From Pseudofrankia coriaricola (GTDB lineage: Bacteria; Actinomycetota; Actinomycetes; Frankiales; Frankiaceae), in the NCBI RefSeq assembly GCF_001854805.1, contig NZ_MBLO01000006.1, positions 31,790 to 80,847 of the forward strand: 49,058 nt of DNA, read 5' to 3'. The notes under the pieces were generated by a model. It was given only the letters and a program-made list of their open reading frames with translations, searched no databases and was not told the origin of the DNA. Of this stretch, positions 32,505 through 40,383 are shown piece by piece. A program made the translations under genes and the position numbers. The stretch's first letter is position 1; each line of letters opens with the position of its first letter.

Positions 32505-33142
32505 AGGTGCTCGTGGTCGACGACGACGCCCTGGTCCGAACGGGCCTACGCATGGTGCTGGCCAGCGACCCGGAGCTGGCGGTCGTCGGGGAGGCGGCGG
32601 ACGGCGCCGTGGCGGTGTCCGCGTGCCGGGAGACCCGGCCGGACGTCGTGCTGATGGACCTGCAGATGCCGGTGCTGGACGGTGTCCAGGCGACCCGGCG
32701 GATCGGCCGGCTGGACGAGCCGCCGGCCGTGCTGATCCTGACCACGTTCCACCTGGACTCGTACGTGATCGACGCGCTCGAGGCCGGCGCGCGCGGCTAC
32801 CTGCTCAAGGACACCGCCCCGCGGGAGTTGACCCGGGCGATCCACGTGGTGGCCGGCGGCGAGTCGGTGTTCTCGGGACCGGTGACCGAGCGGCTGGTGC
32901 ACCAGCTCGGCAAGGGCGACGGCCGGCGTGCGGCCCGCGCCCGGGACCGGTTGGCGACGCTCACCGAGCGGGAGCGCGCGGTGGCCGAGGCGGTCGCGGA
33001 TGGCCTCTCGAACGCAGCCATCGCCCAAACCCTGTTCCTGGGCGAGGCGACCGTGAAGACGCACGTCTCGCGGATCCTGACCAAGACCGGCTCGGAGAAC
33101 CGGGTGCAGATCGCACTCCTGGTCTACGACGCGCGAATCTGA
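32495..33142 (+). CDS. NarL/LuxR-family response regulator
   Basis: 215 residues. The receiver domain begins LKVLVVDDDALVRTGLRMVL with the acidic pocket DDD, phospho-acceptor Asp55 in VLMDLQMPVLDG, the conserved Thr in LTTF and Lys in LLKDTAP. The LuxR helix-turn-helix is LTERERAVAEAVADGLSNAA, IAQTLFLGEATVKTHVSRIL, LTKTGSENRVQIA. The GTG start overlaps the kinase stop, coupling their synthesis. A hairpin follows 12 bases after the stop. A cognate of the preceding kinase and a candidate regulator of the divergent membrane-protein pair. Confidence 0.96.
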   Translation: MALKVLVVDDDALVRTGLRMVLASDPELAVVGEAADGAVAVSACRETRPDVVLMDLQMPVLDGVQATRRIGRLDEPPAVLILTTFHLDSYVIDALEAGARGYLLKDTAPRELTRAIHVVAGGESVFSGPVTERLVHQLGKGDGRRAARARDRLATLTERERAVAEAVADGLSNAAIAQTLFLGEATVKTHVSRILTKTGSENRVQIALLVYDARI

Positions 33143-33154
33143 AACAGAGCACGA

Positions 33155-33170
33155 GGCCGCCTGGGCGGCC
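33155..33170 (+). terminator. Hairpin terminator after the two-component operon
   Basis: GGCCGCC and GGCGGCC, perfect 7-base arms separated by TG, starting 12 bases after the response regulator stop. Confidence 0.65.
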
Positions 33171-33257
33171 GCTCAGATCAGGAACGAGGACGCCTGGCAG
33201 TCCGCTGGCGCGTGACAACTCAGTCTCCACCAAACCCGGCGCTTGACAGTCGGATCG

Positions 33258-33297
33258 TCCCAGCTCATAGGCCCGGGCCGACTTCTGGCACCCCGCA
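33258..33297. repeat. Solitary 40-base IS-end relic
   Basis: The outer 22 bases contain GGCCGACTTCTGGCACCCC and end CGCA (TGCGGGG on the other strand), matching the right end of the 283-bp IS derivative. The inner 18 agree at 12 positions with the inner part of that end. No transposase or partner end is near. Confidence 0.6.
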
Positions 33298-33429
33298 GGC
33301 CACCCGACCAGGCCACGAGGGCCGCATTTGCGCGGAAAGCCCACATCCCCGGCCTCCCTATCGCGGCCGGCGGCACCGTTTTGGCGCTTCGCAGTGCCTC
33401 GCCGGGTGTTGCGGCCTCCAGATTGCCGA

Positions 33430-33460
33430 GGCGGCGCGACCGGGGATCGGTCGCACCGCC
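33430..33460 (-). terminator. Hairpin terminator for the first binding-protein gene
   Basis: A stem of GGCGG-c-GCGACCG paired with CGGTCGC-a-CCGCC around a 5-base loop, 22 bases past the stop codon of the minus-strand gene. Only one internal mismatch interrupts the stem. Confidence 0.7.
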
Positions 33461-33481
33461 TTCGGTCGTGCGTGGAGGTGG

Positions 33482-34873
33482 TCAGGTCAGGGGGAAGAGG
33501 TATTCGTGGCCGAAGGTCTGGAGGTCCTTGATGGGCTCGATGGCCTTCTTGTCGCCGTCGAAGCGGACGACGGCGGCGCAGTCGTTGCCCAGGACGCGTC
33601 CGGCGGGCCAGGTGGAGCCGCACAGGGCGTTACCGAGGGCGGGGTAGTCGAACCCGGAGTTGAGGACCTTGGCGAGGGCCTCGGTGGTGACCGTTCCGTT
33701 GATCTTGGCGAAGGCCTTGAGGAACAGGTCGGCGGCGCCGTACGAGGTCAGGGTTCCGGAGGCGCTGGCGTCGGCCTGCGAGCCGACGGCCTTCAGGTCG
33801 GCGTCGATCTGCGTGAAGGTGGCGCTGGGGAAGACGCCCGAGCCGAAGTTCGGCGTCATCGCGTACACGCCGTCGAGCTGGTCGGCCAGCGGAGCGAGGC
33901 GCGGGTCGGCGAAGTAGATCAGAATGTCACCGGTGTAGCCCGAGGAGCGTAGCGCGGCCACGAGCGGGAAGATCGTGGCGGGGGTGGTCGTCGACGCGAC
34001 CAGGTTCGCGCCACTGGCGATGATGTCCCGGGCGATCGGGGTGTAGTCGGACAGCGGCGGCGCCCCGGGGCCCGGGATCGGGGACTTGGCATAGGGGGCC
34101 TTCATGCCCAGCCCGACGGCCATCTTCGCGAAACTCTTCACGGAGGTATCTGCGGCCGCGACGCTCGACCCGACGAACGCGGCGCTCACGTCGGCCGCCT
34201 TCTTGCCGGCGCCCGCCAGGTAGCTCTCCAGACCTGCGGACGAGTAGAACGTCTGACCGGGCAGCACGCCCGCGCAGGCGATCGCCTGGGTGATGGAGAA
34301 GCCGAACTGCCGATTGTTCCAGCCGCAGTAGTCGGTCGAGATGCCCCAGCCGAAGTAGGGCACGTGCTCGTCGTTGAGGTAGTCGCCGACGGTGGAGATC
34401 GACGCGGTGAAGGGCACCAGGCCGAAGACCTTCTTGTCCTCGACCATCTCCGTGACGGCGTCCTTGGACTTGGTCGGGTCGGCGCCGCTGTCGGTGCAGC
34501 CCGCGTAGGAGAAGGTGTAGCCGTTCACGCCACCCTCGCGGTTGGCGCGTTCGAACCGCGCCTTGGCACCGTCGCACACGCCCGGGAAGTTCTCGATACC
34601 GGTCGTGTCCTTGACGTCGGCGACACCGCCGATCGTGATGACCTTGCCGTTCACGCCGCGGACCGTGCTGCCGGTCGCGAACTGGATCGGCCCCGCCTTC
34701 TCGATCGCCAGCTTGCTGGCGGCGGCGGCGTCCATCGGCTTACCCAGGTCCACGGGTGCCGAGGAGGTGCCGTTGTCGGTGGTGGAACTGCACGAGGCGA
34801 ACGTGGCCGCGGCCACCAGCGCCGCGACGCCGGCCAGCCCGGCCCGCGTCCGACGCGAACGCAACAAGATCAC
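33482..34873 (-). CDS. Substrate-binding lipoprotein, ABC-type branched-chain (type I periplasmic-binding fold)
   Basis: 463 residues with a type II signal peptide: LLRSRRTRAG, hydrophobic VAALVAAATFA and lipobox FASC (Cys28). The mature part has the Leu/Ile/Val-binding family layout: VITIGGVADVKDTTGIENFP, ARFERANREGGVNGYTFSYA, KVFGLVPFTA, VPYFGWGISTDYCG, SGYTGDILIYFADPRLAPLA, TLTSYGAADLFLKAF. Relatives bind amino acids, amides or aromatic acids. No permease or ATPase gene is present. The GTG start has a weak purine-rich site and lies 9 bases after a small minus-strand frame. Several cysteines in the mature part could form disulfides. Confidence 0.9.
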   Translation of the reverse strand: MILLRSRRTRAGLAGVAALVAAATFASCSSTTDNGTSSAPVDLGKPMDAAAASKLAIEKAGPIQFATGSTVRGVNGKVITIGGVADVKDTTGIENFPGVCDGAKARFERANREGGVNGYTFSYAGCTDSGADPTKSKDAVTEMVEDKKVFGLVPFTASISTVGDYLNDEHVPYFGWGISTDYCGWNNRQFGFSITQAIACAGVLPGQTFYSSAGLESYLAGAGKKAADVSAAFVGSSVAAADTSVKSFAKMAVGLGMKAPYAKSPIPGPGAPPLSDYTPIARDIIASGANLVASTTTPATIFPLVAALRSSGYTGDILIYFADPRLAPLADQLDGVYAMTPNFGSGVFPSATFTQIDADLKAVGSQADASASGTLTSYGAADLFLKAFAKINGTVTTEALAKVLNSGFDYPALGNALCGSTWPAGRVLGNDCAAVVRFDGDKKAIEPIKDLQTFGHEYLFPLT

Positions 34874-34882
34874 AGTTTTTCT

Positions 34883-35026
34883 CTATTCTTGGAGAACGTC
34901 CGGACGCGACGGGTGGCTTCCGACGGCGGTTGCGCCGCCGAGAGACATGAAGGTGAGCTCGTAGACGGTTATGGCGTTCTGGTAGGCGTTCATCGCGGGG
35001 GAGCCTTGCCCGGCGACACTTGACAT
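34883..35026 (-). CDS. Possible 47-residue leader ORF ahead of the binding-protein gene
   Basis: The frame reads MSSVAGQGSPAMNAYQNAIT, VYELTFMSLGGATAVGSHPS, RPDVLQE, stop. Its third codon positions are mostly C or G, as in true genes of this genome, and the TAG stands only 9 bases before the GTG of the binding lipoprotein, so reinitiation or coupling is possible. An internal ATG (MNAYQ) is an alternative start; neither has a strong ribosome site. An AT-rich patch (AATATCGATTATG) right upstream could hold the promoter. No homologue is recognised; coding status is a hypothesis. Confidence 0.35.
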   Translation of the reverse strand: MSSVAGQGSPAMNAYQNAITVYELTFMSLGGATAVGSHPSRPDVLQE

Positions 35027-35280
35027 AATCGATATTCTGGCCATGTCCCATCCCGACGCGAGGACCAGGCGCGGCGGAGGGCCCCACGATCGGCCGCGAC
35101 GGCTGAGACGGTCCCTGAGTAGGGCGGATTGCATTTCCGGCAGACACAGGGCTGGCCGGACCGGCCCCACCACGATGTTGTCAGCGGCTTTCAGGCGACT
35201 ATGGGATAAAGTTGGTCCTCGAGTTCAGTCCGAGAGTTGGGTTCGCGCGCAGCGGCGAAGGCGTAGCGGAATACTAGGTG

Positions 35281-36444
35281 TCAGGTGCGGTTGCTGTCGA
35301 CGAGATTGGCCAGCAGTGTGAAGCTGTCGTGTGCCGCGACGCTGGCCACGCATCGCTCGACGCCGACCCGGGAGATCTCGAACGGCTGCATGGTGTCGCC
35401 GGCTTCGGCGGTGCAGACCGCCGCGAGGAAGAATTCGGTCATGGCGGCGCCGTACCACACCCACAGGTCGTCGAGGTCGGCGCGGATGTTCGCCGCGTCC
35501 AGCCGCGCCGCATACCGCTCGACCAGTCCTCGTTCGATCTTGCGGAGCACCTCGGGCTCGACCGAGGCCGCCGCGAAGTACGCGACGTCGCGTATGCCGG
35601 TGCCGGACATCGCGTTCTGCCAGTCCAGGAGTCCCGGGGAGTCGCCCTTGAAGAAGAGGTTCCCGAGGTGTGGGTCGCCGTGGATCAGAGTCTGCGGGAG
35701 GGCGGCCCAGAACGCGTCGATGTCCCGGCTGCGTTCGAAGAACATGCGGCACTGCCGCTTCATGGGCTCGGGAACGAGGTTGGCGGCCTCGCCTTTCATG
35801 GTGCCGAGGAGACGACGGCGGATGAGATCCCCCAGGCGGTCAGCGGCCGGCGCGCGCGCGACCAGCGGCTTGAGGTCGCCGCTGAAACGAGCGGTCTCCC
35901 AGAAGGCGATGTGCAGGTCGGCCAGCGCGTCGACAACGGCCTCGGCCTCGGTGGGCGTCACCGAGTCGCGGACCGTCCGGAATCGCGCCGTGGAGGACAG
36001 GTCCTCCAGCAGCACAACGGCGCGCCCTCTGAACCGGTTGACGCTGGCGGCGTAACACCGCGGGGTGAGGACTGGCGGGCGTTCCCCCAGCGCATGGTAG
36101 GCAAAGACCTCCCGGGCGCCGAGTCCGAAAACGTTCATCAGCACATGCTGGCTGTAGTGGTGAGGCGCGAACTTCAGGAACAGGTGGCCGGGCACGTCGG
36201 CCGCGTCGGTGTCCACGGCGAGGCGGGCGCGCGCGGCGGTTCCTGAGTGTTCGTCGACGACGCTGACCGACCGGACCGTTCCCGGCGCCAAGCCGAACGC
36301 GGCCTCCAACCATTGCGTGTTTGCCTGGTGCGCCCGGAGCGGGATCGACCCGCCGCCGGGCAGCGACCGATCGAGACCTGCCCGAACGGCCTCCGTCATG
36401 GCCATGCCAAGGCCGAGCGCCGTGAAAAGTGATCGCGTGGCCAC
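35281..36444 (-). CDS. Phosphotransferase of the APH / choline-kinase-like superfamily
   Basis: 387 residues. The N-lobe carries the ATP-site lysine region VPGHLFLKFAPHH; the C-lobe has TLIHGDPHLGNLFFKGD with the Brenner-type catalytic Asp257, and GLLDWQNAM as the metal-binding segment (DWQ in place of DFE/DxD). Its length and long N-lobe resemble the DUF1679 / ecdysteroid-kinase-like group common in actinobacterial lipid and steroid catabolic clusters, rather than antibiotic kinases. The GTG start has GGAGGG about 8 bases upstream. It follows a binding-lipoprotein gene after 145 bases, which contain a hairpin, and probably modifies an imported or oxidised alcohol. Confidence 0.82.
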   Translation of the reverse strand: MATRSLFTALGLGMAMTEAVRAGLDRSLPGGGSIPLRAHQANTQWLEAAFGLAPGTVRSVSVVDEHSGTAARARLAVDTDAADVPGHLFLKFAPHHYSQHVLMNVFGLGAREVFAYHALGERPPVLTPRCYAASVNRFRGRAVVLLEDLSSTARFRTVRDSVTPTEAEAVVDALADLHIAFWETARFSGDLKPLVARAPAADRLGDLIRRRLLGTMKGEAANLVPEPMKRQCRMFFERSRDIDAFWAALPQTLIHGDPHLGNLFFKGDSPGLLDWQNAMSGTGIRDVAYFAAASVEPEVLRKIERGLVERYAARLDAANIRADLDDLWVWYGAAMTEFFLAAVCTAEAGDTMQPFEISRVGVERCVASVAAHDSFTLLANLVDSNRT

Positions 36445-36545
36445 GTGGAATGCCCTCCGTAAGGGAGCTCTGGATGGTGGGGGCGACGTGCGTCGACTGG
36501 ACGTAGAACGCTGACCGCTACCGCGACGGGACGAAGAGGGCGGTT

Positions 36546-36578
36546 GTCGAGGCGGTGACCACCGTCAGCCCCCTCGAC
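36546..36578 (-). terminator. Nested hairpin after the second binding-protein gene
   Basis: Outer arms GTCGAGG and CCTCGAC enclose an inner CGGTG/CACCG stem. It begins 11 bases past the stop codon on the minus strand and may partly separate this gene from the phosphotransferase gene. Confidence 0.55.
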
Positions 36579-36589
36579 GGCCGCGTGTT

Positions 36590-37948
36590 TCAGGATCCGG
36601 TGATGGCCGAGGCGGGAACTGGGTTGCCGCACCAGAATCCGGTCGGAGTGTTGCCCGGCACCGTCGAGTAGCTGTCGCCCGTCGCGCTCACCTTGAGGAA
36701 GTTGAAGCAGGAGACCGGGTCGTGTGGCTTGCTCAGGTTGGTCGGGGCGAGGATCCCGCCGGCGTCGTAGCTGGTCACCTTCCGCAGGTTGGTGATGAAT
36801 GACTGCCTCGTGGGGCACGGGCCGGCCAGTTGCAGCCCCTTGATCATCTCATCCGCTGCCACGTAGGAAACAATCGCGACATCGTCGAACAGGCTCGTCG
36901 TCTCGGGGGAGTAGGTGGTCATGGCTTCGCGATATGCCCGGATGGCCGGCGAGTCCGTCGTGTACGACTGGAAAGCCATGGTCATCGACATGCCAGCCAT
37001 ATCCTTGCCCCGCTGCTGGATCTCGGTGGGGCCGTAGTTGCTGGAGCTGAGCGCTACCTTGAGGTCGATGCCGGCGGCCTTGGCGGTGGCATAGATTTCG
37101 ATGAACGCATCGGCCTGAGTCGCGCCGATCAGGGTGTCGGCCCTGTCCTGGCGTAGCAGGGTCGCCACCTTGGCCGGGTCGGAGATGTCCGCCGAGTAGG
37201 ACGTCTGCCCCACGACGGTGACCCCCTGGCTGCGCAGGCTGGGGGCCAACTGGCCGGCGAGGTCCACGGAGGTCGCCGAGGTCGGGTCGATCACGAGGAG
37301 GGCCCTGGTGCCGCCCTGAGCCTTGACGTAGCGGCCGAACGTGTCGACGGCGCCGCCCTTGTTGTACAACGAGCCGTAGTGGAACAGGTTGCTGTAGTTG
37401 CTCCAGATCGGACTGGATGAGAGGCCCGTCACCGGGACCCCCTTCGTCTGGAGCCAGCTCGCGGACTCGTCGGTAAGGCTGACCGACTGCGCGATCAGAC
37501 CGAAGACCTGGTCGTTCTCGACGAGGCTCTGCACGGCAGTGGTGAACACGCCCGGGTCCCCCTCGTCGTCACGCCACATGAGATCGATCTTGCGGCCGTA
37601 CACGCCGCCGGTGGCGTTCTCCTTGTCGATGCGCGCCTCCACTGCCCCGCGCGCTGGTCGGAAGGCCTCAGCGACAGGGCCGCCGGTGTCGGGCAGGACG
37701 AGCCCGATCTTGATGGAGTCGCCCGTCACGCCAGGCACGCCGGTCGCGCACGACGAGTGGCTGCCCGTCGCGTTGGACGATGAGGAACTGCAGCCCACCA
37801 GGGTCGACGCGACGACCAGAAGCGCGGCCGAGGCTGCGGTGCGGGCGCGCAGCCGACCCCGGGCCGCGGCCCTCGTCGCCCTGCCATGAGCCGCTCGGCG
37901 CGGCGCCACTGGCGACCCGCCCTCGGTCACGAGACCGTGCGCCGTCAC
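36590..37948 (-). CDS. Substrate-binding lipoprotein, ABC-type branched-chain (type I fold)
   Basis: 452 residues with an unusually long basic n-region (about 37 residues with many Arg), then AASAALLVVASTLVG and lipobox LVGC (Cys53). The mature fold starts IKIGLVLPDTGGPVAEAFRP, ARGAVEARIDKENATGGVYG, RKIDLMWRDDEGDPG; later LFHYGSLYNKGGAVDTFGRY and ADTLIGATQADAFIEIYATA. This is the amino-acid/amide/aromatic-acid binding family. Its GTG overlaps the stop of the TetR-family gene (GTGA), so regulator and binding protein form one operon. No membrane components accompany it. A start further in might give a more normal signal peptide. Confidence 0.9.
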   Translation of the reverse strand: MTAHGLVTEGGSPVAPRRAAHGRATRAAARGRLRARTAASAALLVVASTLVGCSSSSSNATGSHSSCATGVPGVTGDSIKIGLVLPDTGGPVAEAFRPARGAVEARIDKENATGGVYGRKIDLMWRDDEGDPGVFTTAVQSLVENDQVFGLIAQSVSLTDESASWLQTKGVPVTGLSSSPIWSNYSNLFHYGSLYNKGGAVDTFGRYVKAQGGTRALLVIDPTSATSVDLAGQLAPSLRSQGVTVVGQTSYSADISDPAKVATLLRQDRADTLIGATQADAFIEIYATAKAAGIDLKVALSSSNYGPTEIQQRGKDMAGMSMTMAFQSYTTDSPAIRAYREAMTTYSPETTSLFDDVAIVSYVAADEMIKGLQLAGPCPTRQSFITNLRKVTSYDAGGILAPTNLSKPHDPVSCFNFLKVSATGDSYSTVPGNTPTGFWCGNPVPASAITGS

Positions 37949-38634
37949 TCCCAGACTCCCTCGTCATTGTGTGGCATTTGTTTTCGATGTTGGTCTTTAT
38001 GTTCGTCAGTAGTATCGTTCCCGCGATTCGCAGGGCCGTTGCGGAGTGCGAGCCCTTGGCGGAGCTGGTCGAATCCGGCTCGGATGAGGTGGGCCAGTTC
38101 GGACCGGGGCACCTGCTTGCTGGCGTACAGCCCGACGACGGATAGGACCGCAGCGTCGGCGGCGTGGACGACGAGTCGCGGATAGAGGTCACGGTGGGGG
38201 TCGGTGCCCGTGCGGATCGCGACTTCGCGCAGGAGGTCCGTCGTTGCCTGGTCGCGCGAGGCTGCACGGTGGACGACAAGTGCAGGGTTGTGAGCCGTGA
38301 GGCGGGTGGCGGCGATGAGTTGTTCGAGCGAGTCGGTGGCTTCGATCAGGCCGATGGCGGCCGCCTCAAGTGAGTCGAGGACGGGTTCGTGGGGGTCGCG
38401 GAGCAGGAACGTCTCGACGTAGTCGTTCTGCGCTCGTTCCAGGACGAACAGCACCGCCTCCTCCTTGTTGGAGAAGTAGTTGCGGAACGTCCGGGGAGCG
38501 ACGCCGGCGGCTTCGGCGATGGCGTCGCCGGTGACGGCGTCGAGCCCGCGCTCGAGCATCAGCGACAGGGCTGCCTGGCTCAGCGCCAGCTTGGTTGCCG
38601 CCTTCTTCCGTTCCCGCAGTCCGGCCGTTGACAT
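37945..38634 (-). CDS. TetR-family transcriptional regulator
   Basis: 229 residues. The N-terminal helix-turn-helix is textbook: GLRERKKAATKLALSQAALS, LMLERGLDAVTGDAIAEAAG, VAPRTFRNYFSNKEEAVLFV. The C-terminal ligand domain has ATDSLEQLIAATRL and VHAADAAVLSVVGLYA. The ATG with AGGA about 9 bases upstream is preferred over one 9 bases earlier. Its stop overlaps the start of the binding-lipoprotein gene by 4 bases. Upstream, a 32-base nested palindrome separates it from the P450 gene, so it probably controls both itself and the P450 in response to the substrate. Confidence 0.93.
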   Translation of the reverse strand: MSTAGLRERKKAATKLALSQAALSLMLERGLDAVTGDAIAEAAGVAPRTFRNYFSNKEEAVLFVLERAQNDYVETFLLRDPHEPVLDSLEAAAIGLIEATDSLEQLIAATRLTAHNPALVVHRAASRDQATTDLLREVAIRTGTDPHRDLYPRLVVHAADAAVLSVVGLYASKQVPRSELAHLIRAGFDQLRQGLALRNGPANRGNDTTDEHKDQHRKQMPHNDEGVWE

Positions 38635-38656
38635 GGCCCTCATCCTAGGCAAAACA

Positions 38657-38688
38657 TGCCGGATGCGGCAAGATTGCCAGGTCCGGCA
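38657..38688. promoter_or_regulatory. Nested palindromic operator between the TetR and P450 genes
   Basis: Outer arms TGCCGGA and TCCGGCA and inner arms GGCAA and TTGCC (spacer GA) share one centre. The only unpaired bases are three on each side between the arms. It fills most of the 79-base divergent gap, as expected for a TetR dimer-pair operator. Confidence 0.7.
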
Positions 38689-38713
38689 GGTTCTGGGTCG
38701 ACGAGCCAAGGGG

Positions 38714-39987
38714 ATGCGAATGGTGACGGTCGAGGACCTGCCGACGATTCCGACGGACGACCCGGCGTGGTGGCAGGACCCGTACCCGGTGCTGCGCGAG
38801 CTGGGCGAGCGGCACCGGTTAGCCAGGACACCCCAGGGCCTGCCCGCCTTGCTGCGCTGGGATGACGCGTTCGAGACCGTGCGGGGCACGCAGTTCATCC
38901 AGCACGGCATCGAGGTGCTCGAGGCACGCGGGTTCCAGCCGGGAGATCCGTTGCACACCTGGGGCAGCAACCGCATCGGCGTGATGGAAGGCGAACACCA
39001 CCGTCACGTCCGATCACTGGCGGCGTGGGCCCTGTCGAAGCGGAAGATGGACGACCTGCGGCCCCTCATCCGCCACCACGCCCACGCGTTGCTCGACGCC
39101 AAGCTGGCGTCCGCGAGATCGAAGGACGACTTGACTACGCCTACCTGCTGCCTCGTCTCGTGATGATGGACTTCCTCGGTGTTGACGAGGACGAGCTTGG
39201 CAACACCATGAGCCCGGCAGGCGGCTCCACCGTGATCGACGCCTTCGGGCCGGGCGAGATGACCGAACAAACCAGGGCAATGGTCAACACGTACATCCAG
39301 GCGGCCATGGATCACACGGCGATGCTCTACGACCGGCGCCGTCAGCAACCACGCGATGACCTGCTTACCCACCTCGTCCAAGCTCAGAACGAAGAAGGCC
39401 GACTCACCGAGGGCGAACTGATCACCCTCTTCTCGTCCATCTTCGGCTCCGGGACGAGCACGGCGAGCATCATCGCCAGCGGGATCGCGGAGCTCGCTCG
39501 CCATCCCGAGCAGGCTGAGCTGTTGCGCGGCAACCCCGACGCGTGGAAGAAGGGCGCCTGCGAAGAGTCGCTGCGCTACCGACCCGCGATCAACGCCATC
39601 GGCCAAAAGGCCGCAAACCACACCCACGCCTTCGACATGGAGTTCGCCGCCGGTACTCACATCACCGTGGTCGTGGGCGCTGTGAACCGCGACCCGCGCC
39701 ACTGGGGCGAAGACGCCGAGCACTTCGACATTCGACGCGACTCCCAAAACGCCTCCTTGAGCTTCGGCATCGGCCCCCATGTCTGTCTCGGCCATGCCAT
39801 GTCCCGAGCGACCATCGAAGAGGCGCTCGCCGTCTTCGTCGAACGATGCGACGAGATCGAGCTCCTCGAGGAACCACGATGGATTCCCTTCGTCCAGGAG
39901 AACAAGGTCGAGAACCTGCGGCTGGGCGTGCTGGTCAAGGAACGTGCAGCCGGCGGAATCTCGCCGATTGCCGGTGACCGGGCTTGA
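38714..39987 (+). pseudogene. Cytochrome P450 gene with a single-base frameshift
   Basis: Two frames together give a complete bacterial P450 of about 424 residues. The first (MVTVEDLPTIPTDDPAWWQD, MEGEHHRHVRSLAAWALSKR) runs to about 39110; the rest (EGRLDYAYLLPRLVMMDFLG...) needs one extra base there. All key motifs are kept: I-helix IFGSGTSTASI, ExxR in EESLRY, and the heme loop LSFGIGPHVCLGHAM with the ligand cysteine. The total length leaves a remainder consistent with one deleted base. Either a recent inactivating mutation or a sequencing error. Divergent from TetR across a strong operator, beside binding proteins and a phosphotransferase; probably hydroxylates the cluster's substrate. 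Confidence 0.88.
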
Positions 39988-40383
39988 TCCGGCGCTGGCC
40001 CACGCGGCAGAGCTGATCGAGGTCGCCGAATTCGACCAGGCCGAATCCATCGCCCTGCTGCGACAGTGTTGTCCTGTCATGTCCTGACCGACGCCAATGC
40101 CGATCGGCCGCAGCCGCTGTCGGTGACCTACCCCTGGCCATCGAGCAGGTCTGCTGTTTTCTGCGCGAGACCGGGCCGGACGTCGCCGACCACCTCAACC
40201 TGTCGGGACCCAATTCGCCAGGCCGCGCAGGCCGACCCGACGATCGAGACACATCCGGCTCTGGTCGCGGTCGTGACAGCCAGCCATGCCCAGCGGCACA
40301 CGACCAGCCAGCCCGCCGCCACCCTCCTCGACCGACTCGCATTTGGGAGACCGCGCGTGCCCGGCTCCCTACTCGAGGAATAG
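39976..40383 (+). pseudogene. Relic of an NB-ARC (STAND) NTPase
   Basis: Pieces in different frames line up in the order of an NB-ARC domain: DPALAHAAELIEVAEFDQAE SIALLRQ (the ITSR...VxxFxxxESxALL stretch), LTDANADR, then VGDLPLAIEQVCCFLRETGP DVADHLNL, the GLPLAL motif of the ARC1 region, then QADPTIETHPALVAVVTASH and PAATLLDRLAF of the ARC2/winged-helix part. The P-loop half is absent and at least two frameshifts occur, with a final stop after GSLLEE. STAND NTPases with TPR or WD repeats serve as sensors in regulation or phage defence. This copy is dead; it overlaps the 3' end of the P450 frame. Confidence 0.65.

Larger units (their letters stand above)
33171..33481. other. Gene-free convergent gap containing an IS-end relic and a terminator
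   Basis: Between the two-component operon and the minus-strand binding-protein gene. It holds the 40-base solitary IS end and the stem-loop described separately. No open frame here looks coding. Confidence 0.55.
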
